Positions 1 to 7,518 of a stretch of DNA of 64,000 nt are shown one piece after another. Both the position numbers and the translations under genes were made by a program. The notes under the pieces are model-generated. The model saw nothing but the letters and a program-made list of their open reading frames with translations, was not told where the DNA came from and searched no databases. This DNA is from Faecalicatena faecalis (lineage in GTDB: Bacteria; Bacillota; Clostridia; Lachnospirales; Lachnospiraceae), in NCBI RefSeq assembly GCF_012524165.2, contig NZ_JABACJ020000004.1, positions 176,332-240,331 of the forward strand, given 5' to 3'. Each line of letters starts with the position of its first letter. Positions within the stretch are counted from its first letter, which is position 1.

Positions 1-2
1 TA

Positions 3-707
3 TTAGAAGATGATATGGTCAGCAGAGGAGCATTGGTATCTATGCTCGGTAAACTGGGGGAAGAGGTCAGGATAGATGCTGCAGCAGATTTAAAGGAAGC
101 AGAAGAACTGCTGGATTCCGGGAAAAATTATGATTTGTTCCTGTTGGATGTGAATCTGGACAGGGAAGACAGAGAAGACGCCTCCGGAATTCTGTTTGCA
201 GAAAAGATTCGGGCAGTCATGAAGTACGAGCTGACGCCGATCGTTATGCTGACATCGGTCAGTACATTAGAAATAGAGGCTTACAGGAAGATACATTGCT
301 ACCAGTATATTTTAAAACCCTATGAGGAGGCAGAAGTCTGCAGTGTTGTGAGAAAGGTGCTTGCTCATACCCGTTCCTATGAAAAGCCATATATCATTGT
401 AAAGAAGAATGGTATCAACTATAAGATACTGTGTGAGGATATTGTTTTTTGTAAAGCAATCCCTCGTGGGGTATGTATTTATCTAAAAGAGGAACAGATG
501 GATATTCCCTATCTTACCATCCGACAGCTTCTCGATAAGCTGCCTGCTGATGGATTCATTCAATGTCACAGGATGTTTGTCGTGAATCAGGAATATGTCA
601 AGTATTATGATTTAGTAAATCAGATGATACAGATGGAAGGGTATCCAGATAAGATCGATATCGGTGTCACTTACAAGGCAGAGGTCAGGAGGCTGTTGAA
701 TGAGTAA
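3..707 (+). CDS. LytTR-family response regulator, 5' end cut by window edge
   Basis: Cytoplasmic response regulator with an N-terminal receiver domain and a C-terminal LytTR DNA-binding domain. The frame is open from the window edge through the acidic pocket residues (L-E-D-D just before the first ATG at 15), so the true start lies a few codons outside the window and the ATG at 15 is internal. The phospho-acceptor Asp sits in DLFLLDVNLD (about codon 45 after that ATG), and the conserved Lys is in ILKPYEE. The LytTR domain fills the last 100 residues (IIVKKNG to the end, with FIQCHRMFVVN typical of the fold). The stop overlaps the start of the downstream sensor kinase, so the two are translated together as a cognate pair. 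Target genes are unknown. Confidence 0.93.
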   Translation, partial: LEDDMVSRGALVSMLGKLGEEVRIDAAADLKEAEELLDSGKNYDLFLLDVNLDREDREDASGILFAEKIRAVMKYELTPIVMLTSVSTLEIEAYRKIHCYQYILKPYEEAEVCSVVRKVLAHTRSYEKPYIIVKKNGINYKILCEDIVFCKAIPRGVCIYLKEEQMDIPYLTIRQLLDKLPADGFIQCHRMFVVNQEYVKYYDLVNQMIQMEGYPDKIDIGVTYKAEVRRLLNE

Positions 708-1551
708 AGAGATAAAAAAGGTTCTGTACCGTGTTTTCTGTTTCTTTTCGCTGGCAATTGCGATATATCTGGTCATCGATCTTAAGGTGAGCCGGACGCT
801 GGATCTAAAGATGATCATTGTATTTATCCTGTTTTTGATTGTCATCATTTGGGGAACAATAGACTGGAAGATGAGCAATGACATCATTAAAGAGCAGCAG
901 AAGGAACTGATGATGTATCAGCTATATATACAGCCGATGGAGGAATTGGTCAAGGAGATACGGGCCAAGCAGCATGAGTTCGACAACCATCTCAATGCAA
1001 TATTGAATCTGCATCTGACAGTAGATAATTATGAGGATCTTGTCAGGCAGCAGTCCGAGTATGTCAAGGAAATCAGCAGGGATGGCGGCAATCAGTATCT
1101 TCCGCTGCTTCGTATTAGTGATAAGGTTCTGGCAGGTTTTTTATACAGTAAGATTGTCAGCTCCAGAGAAGAAATTGAGACTATAATAGAAGTCCGCAGT
1201 AAGGAAATTATATCGGGTGTTTCAGAACATAGACTGATTGAAATCGTGGGAGTGCTGGTGGATAATGCCTATGAGGCCTGTCCTAAAGAAGGCGGTAAAG
1301 TCAGGATGATCCTGGATTCCCAGTATGACCACCTGTTCTTCCAAATCCTGAATCAACATGAAAAGGTATCCTTCGAAGAAATCGGGCATTTCTTTGAGGA
1401 CGGATATTCTACTAAGAGCAAAGAGAAAGGCAGACGGGGCATCGGACTCTACCGGGCAAAAGCAATCGCCGAAAAAGCTGGCGGTGAGATTACCGTAGGC
1501 CAGGAAGAAATCGGAGGAGAAAACTATATCCAATTCACTGTAGTAATATAA
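700..1551 (+). CDS. GHKL-domain sensor histidine kinase (AgrC/ComD-like)
   Basis: Membrane sensor kinase, 283 aa, expected to phosphorylate the LytTR regulator just upstream. Two hydrophobic segments (about residues 8-27 and 37-55) with a very short loop lead to a cytoplasmic coiled region and an H-box-like segment KQHEFDNHLNAIL (around residue 90). The ATPase part has an N-box-like VDNAYEAC and the glycine motif RRGIGLYRAK. It has far fewer transmembrane helices than true peptide-sensing AgrC proteins, so the signal may be intramembrane or cytoplasmic. Overlaps the regulator by 8 nt and its stop overlaps the next start (TAATG), suggesting one operon with the helicase gene. The ligand cannot be told from sequence. 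Confidence 0.9.
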   Translation: MSKEIKKVLYRVFCFFSLAIAIYLVIDLKVSRTLDLKMIIVFILFLIVIIWGTIDWKMSNDIIKEQQKELMMYQLYIQPMEELVKEIRAKQHEFDNHLNAILNLHLTVDNYEDLVRQQSEYVKEISRDGGNQYLPLLRISDKVLAGFLYSKIVSSREEIETIIEVRSKEIISGVSEHRLIEIVGVLVDNAYEACPKEGGKVRMILDSQYDHLFFQILNQHEKVSFEEIGHFFEDGYSTKSKEKGRRGIGLYRAKAIAEKAGGEITVGQEEIGGENYIQFTVVI

Positions 1552-3968
1552 TGAATGAGGTCTTTCACGAATTTAGGGTTTATGATATACTAGGGAGCAT
1601 GGATGAGAAAGAGTTAATTAAAATTTCAGTCCGCAGCCTGGTGGAGTTTATTCTGCGGGAAGGGGACTTAGACAACAGAAGATCTGGCGGTATGGACAAG
1701 GATGCCATGCAGCAGGGAAGTAGAATCCATCGCAAGATACAGCGGCGCATGGGTTCTAATTATCGTGCGGAAGTTCCTTTGAAGATACAGATGCCATGCG
1801 AGAATTTTGTGCTGCAGGTCGAGGGGCGTGCAGATGGAATTATAGAGGAAGAAACAGAGATTACGATTGATGAGATCAAAGGTGTTTTAAGAGAACTGAT
1901 TCACATTGAGGAGCCTTCTAATATACATTTGGCCCAGGCAAAGTGTTACGCCTATATTTATGGGAAGCAGGAAAAACTTAAGAACATCAATGTACAGATG
2001 ACATACTGTCATCTTGAAACAGAAGAGTTGAAGCAGTTTAAGCAGAGCTTTTCTTTCGAAGAGCTGGAGATCTGGTTTATGGATCTGGTCGGAAAATATG
2101 AAAAATGGGCAAAATTCCAAATCGAATGGAAGGCAAAGCGAAATGCATCGATTAAGGGTGTAGAGTTCCCCTTTGAATATAGAGAGGGACAGAAAAATCT
2201 CGTGACTTCTGTATATCGGACCATATTACGACAGAAAAAGCTGTTTATTCAGGCACCGACCGGGGTAGGCAAGACAATGGCGACTGTATTTCCGGCAGTG
2301 AAAGCAATTGGGGAAGGATTGGGAGAACGTATTTTTTACCTGACAGCTAAGACAATCACGCGGACAGTGGCGGAACAGGCATTTCAGACTTTAAAAAAGC
2401 AGGACCTGAGTTTTAAGGTCATTACTTTGACTGCAAAGGAAAAAATCTGTTTTTGTGAGGAGGCAATCTGCAATCCTGATAACTGTCCATATGCAAAAGG
2501 ACATTTTGACAGAGTTAATGATGCTGTTTTTGATATGATCGTAAACTCTGATGATATGAGCCGTGAGTCTCTTGAGCGACAGGCGGAAAAGTACCAGGTC
2601 TGTCCTTTTGAGATGGCATTGGATGTCTCGGTGTGGGCGGATGCAGTGATCTGTGATTACAATTATGTGTTTGACCCCACTGCCCATTTAAAACGATTCT
2701 TCTCTGAAGGCAATAAAGGCGGCTATCTCTTTTTGATCGATGAGGCACATAATCTGGTAGAGCGGGGACGAGAAATGTACAGTGCAGCTCTATATAAAGA
2801 GGATATCCTGGAGATGAAACGGCTGGTGAAGACAGAAGATCCCGGTCTTGCCAGACGCTTGGACGAGTGTAACAAGCAATTGCTGGCCTTAAAGCGCGAG
2901 TGTGAGAATTATCAGATTCTGGATGGAGTCTCGCATATTGCGGTAAAGCTGATGAATGTCATGTCCGGGCTTGAGGAATATTTGGAAGAGATACAGAGTG
3001 AGGAAAAGAGGGAGCAGGTTCTGGATTTTTATTTTCAGGTCAGAGATTTCTTGAATATTCATGATATTCTGGATGAAAATTATGTGATCTATACAGAGCT
3101 GGAAAGAGATGGACGATTCAAGTTAAAGCTCCTCTGTGTGAATCCGGCTGTCAACCTGCAGAATTATCTGGATCAAGGGAACAGCACAGTCTTCTTTTCT
3201 GCGACGCTCCTGCCGATTCACTATTATAAAAAGCTGTTAAGTGTGGAAAAGGACGATTATGCAATCTATGCAGAATCCTCTTTTCCGAAAGAGAATCGTC
3301 TTTTGCTTCTCGGAACAGATGTCAGTACGAAATATACCATGCGTGGAGCCGGCATGTATGAGAAGTTTGCAAAATATATCCTTCAGGTGGTGGAGGCGAA
3401 AAAAGGAAATTATATGATTTTCTTCCCGTCTTACCGTTTTATGGAGGAGGTGTATGAATATTTTCAGGTTGAGATACATGGCAGAGAGGACATTGAATGT
3501 ATCATACAATCTCAGTTTATGGGGGAAGAGGCTAGAGAGATCTTTTTGGAAACGTTCGAAGAGGAGCGTGATAACACTCTGGCAGGATTCTGCGTGATGG
3601 GCGGGATCTTCTCGGAAGGAATCGACCTTACAGCAGACAGACTTATTGGAGCGGTTATCATAGGTACAGGTCTGCCACAGGTCTGCAATGACCGGGAAAT
3701 CCTAAAACGATATTTTGATGACCGAGAGATGCGGGGGTTTGATTACGCATATCTGTATCCCGGAATGAATAAAGTACTGCAGTCGGCTGGAAGGGTAATC
3801 CGAACAGAGGAGGACCAGGGGGTGATCGTGCTGCTGGATGAGCGTTTTATGGGACGGCAGTACAGAGAAATTTTCCCTAGAGAATGGGAAAGATTACAGA
3901 CATGCAGACTGGAAAATATGAAAGGGCATCTGGACAGCTTCTGGGCAGATAAAGAGAGAGAAAATTGA
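1551..3968 (+). CDS. DinG/XPD-type superfamily 2 helicase with N-terminal PD-(D/E)XK nuclease domain
   Basis: Predicted Fe-S cluster DNA helicase fused to a Cas4/RecB-like nuclease. N-terminal nuclease motifs: GSRIHRKI, GRADGI and DEIKG (about residues 58-110). Helicase: Walker A APTGVGKT (about 235), a four-cysteine Fe-S cluster (CFCEEAICNPDNCPYA about 300-315 plus QVCPFEM near 350), DEAH box IDEAHN (about 395), and C-terminal motifs ending with SAGRVIRTEEDQG. Such fusions are usually assigned to DNA repair; substrate is unknown. Start is uncertain: ATG 1551 overlaps the kinase stop but has no good ribosome site; ATG 1599 gives MDEKELIKISVRSLVEFI, closer to what homologs look like, and follows a possible promoter (TTCACG-17-TATACT at about 1565-1592). 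Confidence 0.88.
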   Translation: MNEVFHEFRVYDILGSMDEKELIKISVRSLVEFILREGDLDNRRSGGMDKDAMQQGSRIHRKIQRRMGSNYRAEVPLKIQMPCENFVLQVEGRADGIIEEETEITIDEIKGVLRELIHIEEPSNIHLAQAKCYAYIYGKQEKLKNINVQMTYCHLETEELKQFKQSFSFEELEIWFMDLVGKYEKWAKFQIEWKAKRNASIKGVEFPFEYREGQKNLVTSVYRTILRQKKLFIQAPTGVGKTMATVFPAVKAIGEGLGERIFYLTAKTITRTVAEQAFQTLKKQDLSFKVITLTAKEKICFCEEAICNPDNCPYAKGHFDRVNDAVFDMIVNSDDMSRESLERQAEKYQVCPFEMALDVSVWADAVICDYNYVFDPTAHLKRFFSEGNKGGYLFLIDEAHNLVERGREMYSAALYKEDILEMKRLVKTEDPGLARRLDECNKQLLALKRECENYQILDGVSHIAVKLMNVMSGLEEYLEEIQSEEKREQVLDFYFQVRDFLNIHDILDENYVIYTELERDGRFKLKLLCVNPAVNLQNYLDQGNSTVFFSATLLPIHYYKKLLSVEKDDYAIYAESSFPKENRLLLLGTDVSTKYTMRGAGMYEKFAKYILQVVEAKKGNYMIFFPSYRFMEEVYEYFQVEIHGREDIECIIQSQFMGEEAREIFLETFEEERDNTLAGFCVMGGIFSEGIDLTADRLIGAVIIGTGLPQVCNDREILKRYFDDREMRGFDYAYLYPGMNKVLQSAGRVIRTEEDQGVIVLLDERFMGRQYREIFPREWERLQTCRLENMKGHLDSFWADKEREN

Positions 3969-3988
3969 TTGAAAATCCCTGTAAAATC

Positions 3989-4019
3989 TTGACATTCAAG
4001 CCGCTTGATGGTTTTTAAT
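3989..4019 (+). promoter_or_regulatory. MerR-type promoter with 19-bp spacer and dyad
   Basis: TTGACA (3989-3994) is separated by 19 bp from TTTAAT (4014-4019). The spacer contains a perfect inverted repeat TCAAG-CCG-CTTGA (3996-4008). An over-long spacer holding a dyad is the known signature of promoters activated by MerR-family regulators, and a MerR gene starts 20 bp downstream. Autoregulation is an inference. Confidence 0.7.
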
Positions 4020-4038
4020 GTTAGCAAAGGAGGATACC

Positions 4039-4704
4039 ATGAATATCAAAGAGGTAGAAAAAGAAGTTGGAATCCGAAAGGCTAACATCCGCTATTACGA
4101 AGAACAGGGTTTGATCACTCCCCAAAGGAATTCGGAGAATAATTATCGGGATTATTGCGGGGAGGATATCAAGTGTCTGAAAAAGATTAAAGCGCTCCGT
4201 CTGCTTGGCATTTCAGTTTCGGAAATTAAGGCACTGCAGGCTGGTGGCGAATCGTTGACAGAAGCAATATCAAAACGAATTTTAGAAATTGAAGATGAAA
4301 TGTCTGGACTTGGAGAACTAAAGGAAATGTGTCAGATTTTTCTAAAGCTTGATCAGACATATGAGACATTGGACCCCACTCTTTTGGATACGCGGGAAAG
4401 CCTTTCTTTTAAGAAAGGAGCGGCGTTTATGAGGACAGACAGAAGCAGGAATTATGAAGAGGCATATCACAGATCAACAAAGATTTTAACATTTTACGTG
4501 TTGTTGGTCATGCTGCCGACCTCATCCAATCTTCAGAATCTTCTCCATTACAGTCTGCCAGATTGGATGAGGATGTTAGGGATAGCAGGCACACTGCTTG
4601 CCGGAATCGCAGGATTAATTTTTTATATTCTAATGTATAGGCAGAAGAGGAGAGAACGAGAGGAATCGGAGATAGATTTATCCATTAGGGACAGTCAACA
4701 TTAA
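4039..4704 (+). CDS. MerR-family regulator with C-terminal membrane segment
   Basis: Transcriptional regulator, 221 aa. The N-terminal 70 residues are a MerR winged helix (MNIKEVEKEVGIRKANIRYYEEQGL, then RRLLGISVSEIKAL-type segment), followed by a coiled-coil region to about residue 115. Unusually for MerR proteins, the C-terminal third carries two hydrophobic helices (around ILTFYVLLVMLP and MLGIAGTLLAGIAGLIFYILMY), so the regulator may be membrane-tethered. The start at 4039 is chosen because AAAGGAGG lies 5 nt upstream; an in-frame ATG at 4018 would put the ribosome site inside the gene. It is likely to act on its own 19-bp-spacer promoter. No effector-binding residues (for metals or redox) are visible. 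Convergent with the heat-shock gene downstream. Confidence 0.88.
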   Translation: MNIKEVEKEVGIRKANIRYYEEQGLITPQRNSENNYRDYCGEDIKCLKKIKALRLLGISVSEIKALQAGGESLTEAISKRILEIEDEMSGLGELKEMCQIFLKLDQTYETLDPTLLDTRESLSFKKGAAFMRTDRSRNYEEAYHRSTKILTFYVLLVMLPTSSNLQNLLHYSLPDWMRMLGIAGTLLAGIAGLIFYILMYRQKRREREESEIDLSIRDSQH

Positions 4705-4760
4705 AGCAGGGATTATACTTAGAAAGATATTTTATTTGGATGAAAAGAGACGGCCTGAAA

Positions 4761-4786
4761 AAAGATGACCTGGAAAGATGACCTGG
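4761..4786 (+). repeat. 13-bp tandem duplication
   Basis: AAAGATGACCTGG occurs twice head to tail (4761-4773 and 4774-4786) in the intergenic spacer after the merR gene. Probably a small slippage duplication. Confidence 0.8.
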
Positions 4787-4800
4787 ATAGGAAAAGAAAT

Positions 4801-4852
4801 ATAGAAAGGAAACAACAGCAGCCGGAAGTGGCTGCTGTTGTTTCCTTTCTAT
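4801..4852. terminator. Perfect 23-bp hairpin, bidirectional terminator
   Basis: 4801-4823 and 4830-4852 are perfect reverse complements around a 6-nt loop (GGAAGT). The stem ends in TTTCCTTTCTAT on either strand. It sits between the convergent merR and hsp20 genes, so it can end both transcripts. Confidence 0.85.
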
Positions 4853-4879
4853 GTCTATCTCTGAATCGTGCAGAGAAGA

Positions 4880-5299
4880 CTATTCAATTGTAATATATTT
4901 TGGCTGTTCTTCAATTGCCTTCGGAACCTCTTTTGGTATATACAGGTAGAGAATACCATCTTTAAAGGAAGCCTTGATATCTTCTTGTGTGAGATGTTCA
5001 CCGACATAGAATCTGCGGTTACAGGAACCTGTGTAACGTTCCTTGCGGATGCAGTTGCCCTTTTGATCCTTCTCCTCCTGTGTCTCTTCGTGTGAAGCTG
5101 TGATGGTAAGATAGCCATCCTTTAAATCAGCCTTGATATCTTCCTTTTGATATCCTGGGAGTTCCATCTCTACAAGATAATTCTCATCCTTTTCATGGAT
5201 GTCAGTCTTCATGATTTGTGTAGAAGCGTTATCAAAAGGCCTTTCGAAGAATGGGTCCTTGAAAAAATCATTTAAAAAACTTCTGTTTGATAATAACAT
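4880..5299 (-). CDS. Small heat shock protein, Hsp20/alpha-crystallin family
   Basis: ATP-independent holdase chaperone that binds unfolding proteins, 139 aa, typical length for the family. The alpha-crystallin domain covers about residues 30-125: VEMELPGYQKEDIKADLKDG at the start, and the conserved GILYLYIPK strand near the C-terminus (the family usually has A/V-x-L there). The N-terminal region FLNDFFKDPFFERPF is characteristic. The start has GAGGAGG 7 nt upstream. The promoter overlaps a CIRCE element, so HrcA repression with heat induction is the likely control. hrcA is not in the window. Confidence 0.95.
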   Translation of the reverse strand: MLLSNRSFLNDFFKDPFFERPFDNASTQIMKTDIHEKDENYLVEMELPGYQKEDIKADLKDGYLTITASHEETQEEKDQKGNCIRKERYTGSCNRRFYVGEHLTQEDIKASFKDGILYLYIPKEVPKAIEEQPKYITIE

Positions 5300-5344
5300 A
5301 ATCCATACCTCCTCAATTCAAACTGTTATCTTTGTTCTATATGT

Positions 5345-5373
5345 AATATAGCACTTATTATTAGCACTGTCAA
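5345..5373 (-). promoter_or_regulatory. hsp20 promoter
   Basis: On the minus strand, TTGACA (5373-5368) and TATATT (5350-5345) are separated by exactly 17 bp, upstream of the hsp20 start. The -35 lies inside the CIRCE element, so repressor binding would block RNA polymerase. Confidence 0.85.
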
Positions 5374-5387
5374 GAGACGAGTGCTAA
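5361..5387. promoter_or_regulatory. CIRCE element (HrcA operator)
   Basis: TTAGCACTG (5361-5369), 9-nt spacer, GAGTGCTAA (5379-5387). This is the CIRCE consensus TTAGCACTC-N9-GAGTGCTAA with one mismatch. It is known as the HrcA binding site, usually in front of groESL and dnaK; here it controls hsp20. Confidence 0.95.
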
Positions 5388-5515
5388 CATTTTTAAGATT
5401 TTTCCTGTAAATCTTATTTTGGGTCTTAAAAAGTAAAACGGACCCTCTCTACTGATGAGCGCGGTGGATCCTGTATTACAGGAATCCGGCTTATCGTAAA
5501 AAGGATCCGGTCGAC

Positions 5516-6388
5516 CTAAAAGTATTCAAGAAATTCGCGTGCCGCTTTGGAAAGTGGAATCTGTTCATTATAGGCAATGACCAGTTCTCTCTTTGGAAGT
5601 TCTTCCATTGTCTCCACGATGAACAGGTCATCCTGTGTGTTCTCAAGGCAGTAATCAGGAATGAATGCGATTCCCAGGCCGATGCGGGCCAGGTCGATCA
5701 GCAGGTCATTGCTTGTCAGTTCAATCTCCGGCACCAGATCGAGCTGGTGCTGCTGGAACAGTCTGTGGAGAAATTCGCTCGTAGTACTATGGCGGTCCAG
5801 CATCAGGATTGGATATTTGGAAAGCTGCTGATAGGTCAGCTTCTGTCCTCTAAGATCCTCAAAGGCGCTGTTCGCAATGAAGACATCCCGGAAGGTCTTG
5901 ATCTTTTTAATCGAAGAGACGTTGCTTAAGTAGTTATTCGGGTAATTGACAACGACCAGGTCCACCTGACCTGTCTCCAGTAGTTCCACACATTTGATAG
6001 AGGTCTGATTGATCACCTTAATGTGGGCGCTTGGAAACGCTTTGTGGAATCTCTCCAGGTAGGGAACGAGAAAATAGCGGCAGATAGTATCGCTGGCTCC
6101 GATACGAATCTGTCCACCTGTCGAGGCCGCGTCGAGAAGCTGTGCCTCGCCGCGTTGGATCAGATGCATGGCGGGTTCAATGTGGCGGAGAAGAATCTCG
6201 CCCTCCGGTGTCAACTGCACTCTTTTTGTGCTTCTGATGAACAGTGTCTGGTCGAGCTTTCGCTCCAGTGTCTTGATGGACTGGCTCACGGCAGACTGGG
6301 AAATAAAAAGCAGCTTTGAAGCCTCAGAGAAACTTAAGGTGGATGCTACATGGTAAAAAACCTTATACAATTCATAATTGATATCCAT
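5516..6388 (-). CDS. LysR-family transcriptional regulator
   Basis: DNA-binding regulator, 290 aa, the usual length for the family. The N-terminal winged helix (residues 1-62) contains LSFSEASKLLFISQSAVSQSIKTLE-type recognition helices (positions 17-45), and residues 90-290 form the periplasmic-binding-like effector domain (IRIGASDTICRYFLVPYLERFH). The start has AGGAGG 8 nt upstream. It is transcribed divergently from the DUF1461 membrane protein gene with overlapping promoters, the classic arrangement in which a LysR protein controls its neighbour. The effector cannot be told. The 3' flank (5420-5515) holds short inverted repeats but no convincing U-tract terminator. Confidence 0.92.
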   Translation of the reverse strand: MDINYELYKVFYHVASTLSFSEASKLLFISQSAVSQSIKTLERKLDQTLFIRSTKRVQLTPEGEILLRHIEPAMHLIQRGEAQLLDAASTGGQIRIGASDTICRYFLVPYLERFHKAFPSAHIKVINQTSIKCVELLETGQVDLVVVNYPNNYLSNVSSIKKIKTFRDVFIANSAFEDLRGQKLTYQQLSKYPILMLDRHSTTSEFLHRLFQQHQLDLVPEIELTSNDLLIDLARIGLGIAFIPDYCLENTQDDLFIVETMEELPKRELVIAYNEQIPLSKAAREFLEYF

Positions 6389-6417
6389 TATTAGACCTCC
6401 TAATAAGTATTGCGTTT

Positions 6418-6459
6418 ATTATAAGTCAAATTGAGATGAATTACAATCCGAATTATGAT
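6418..6459. promoter_or_regulatory. Overlapping divergent promoters of the LysR and DUF1461 genes
   Basis: Minus strand (LysR): TTGTAA (6446-6441), 17 bp, TATAAT (6423-6418). Plus strand (DUF1461): TTGAGA (6431-6436), 17 bp, TATGAT (6454-6459). The two promoters overlap, so one bound regulator could affect both. Confidence 0.7.
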
Positions 6460-6501
6460 AAAATATAAGAATTAATAATACAAAGTGAACAGTAACATAT
6501 C

Positions 6502-6552
6502 AGGGGCAAAAAGTGCGGAGCAATCCGCAGGCATTGGATAGGCCCTTAATGC
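6502..6552 (+). ncRNA. Possible pseudoknotted 5' leader of the DUF1461 gene
   Basis: Between the promoter (-10 at 6454-6459) and the start at 6577 the transcript can form a hairpin TGCGGA-GCAA-TCCGCA (6514-6529, GNRA loop), and two further crossing pairings: AGGGGC (6502-6507) with GCCCTT (6542-6547) and GCATT (6531-6535) with AATGC (6548-6552). Crossing stems give a compact pseudoknot right before the ribosome site. I do not match it to a known riboswitch class; function is unproven. Confidence 0.4.
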
Positions 6553-6576
6553 ATAATGATGATTGGAGATGTGAAA

Positions 6577-7272
6577 ATGAAGAAGTTACACTGGTTATTG
6601 GGGGTGATTGCGTCTTTTGCAGTAATCATTATCCTGCTGATGTCCAGCTTTCAGGTGGCCATGTATGCGGATTTTAGTTTCTATGAGAAGGAGTATGAGA
6701 AGTACGAAGTCCTGCCGGAACTGGATATGAAGATGGATGATGTGATGTACGTGACCCATGAGATGATGGATTATCTGAAAGGGGACAGAGAGAATCTGGA
6801 TGTATTTACAACAGTCGAGGGAAAGGTACAGGACTTCTTTAATGAGCAGGATAAACTTCACATGGCAGATGTACAGGGGCTGTTTATCGGCGGATTGCAT
6901 CTTCGGATGGGGGCCTTGATCGTGCTTTTGATCTGTCTGGCAGCGCTGCTTCTGATGAAGGCCGACTGGAAGCGTATCCTTCCCAGGGCGTTTCAGATTG
7001 CAGTGGGGGCAGCAGGTGTGATATCGATTATACTGGCATTCCTTGTTTCCAGAGATTTTGACGCGGTGTTCACGAAGTTCCATGAAATTTTCTTTTCTAA
7101 TGATCTGTGGATCTTTGACCCAGCAGAGGATTATATGATTCGGATGCTGCCGGAAGGTCTGTTCTTTGATATGGTCATAAGAATCGGGATTCTTTTTATT
7201 GGCGGGCTTGTGATTCTACTGATCGGGAGCATTATTTGGAGGCACAGGACCAGTACATCTAAAAAAAGGTGA
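6577..7272 (+). CDS. DUF1461 (TIGR01906-type) integral membrane protein
   Basis: Membrane protein of unknown function, 231 aa. One N-terminal transmembrane helix is followed by an extracellular region of about 75 residues (YEKYEVLPELDMKMDDVMYVT, then MDYLKGDRENLDVF), then three more helices. This pattern and the MMDYLKG segment match the TIGR01906/DUF1461 family. The ATG at 6577 is preferred (GGAG 9 nt upstream) over in-frame ATGs at 6556/6559. Divergent from a LysR regulator that probably controls it. The extracellular loop is where a ligand or partner would bind, but nothing is known for the family. Confidence 0.8.
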   Translation: MKKLHWLLGVIASFAVIIILLMSSFQVAMYADFSFYEKEYEKYEVLPELDMKMDDVMYVTHEMMDYLKGDRENLDVFTTVEGKVQDFFNEQDKLHMADVQGLFIGGLHLRMGALIVLLICLAALLLMKADWKRILPRAFQIAVGAAGVISIILAFLVSRDFDAVFTKFHEIFFSNDLWIFDPAEDYMIRMLPEGLFFDMVIRIGILFIGGLVILLIGSIIWRHRTSTSKKR

Positions 7273-7314
7273 ATTCAAATTAGAAATACTAATGAATAAG
7301 TTTAACTATATTAA

Positions 7315-7342
7315 TTGTACTTATCAGAAAAAGTGTGATAAT
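7315..7342 (+). promoter_or_regulatory. Likely purL promoter
   Basis: TTGTAC (7315-7320), 16 bp, GATAAT (7337-7342) with an upstream TGT forming an extended -10. The remaining 170 nt of leader hold only short hairpins (for example ACTGC-GAT-GCAGT); I see no recognisable purine riboswitch. Confidence 0.55.
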
Positions 7343-7518
7343 ATGAGAGAGAAGCTAAGAGTCTGTTCGTCAAATCTTAAGTAAAACAGGATGATAGATA
7401 AGGCGGGAGACACTGCGATGCAGTCCTTCAAGGGGAAGGAATGCAGGCGGATTATTTTGTATCAGAAGATAAGAGCGCAGGAAGCTGCGACAGAATAAAA
7501 TGCAAAGGAGATTCTATA

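Noticed and set aside
7343..7518. Purine or PRPP riboswitch in the purL leader
   Set aside because: Only short unrelated hairpins; none of the conserved cores is found.
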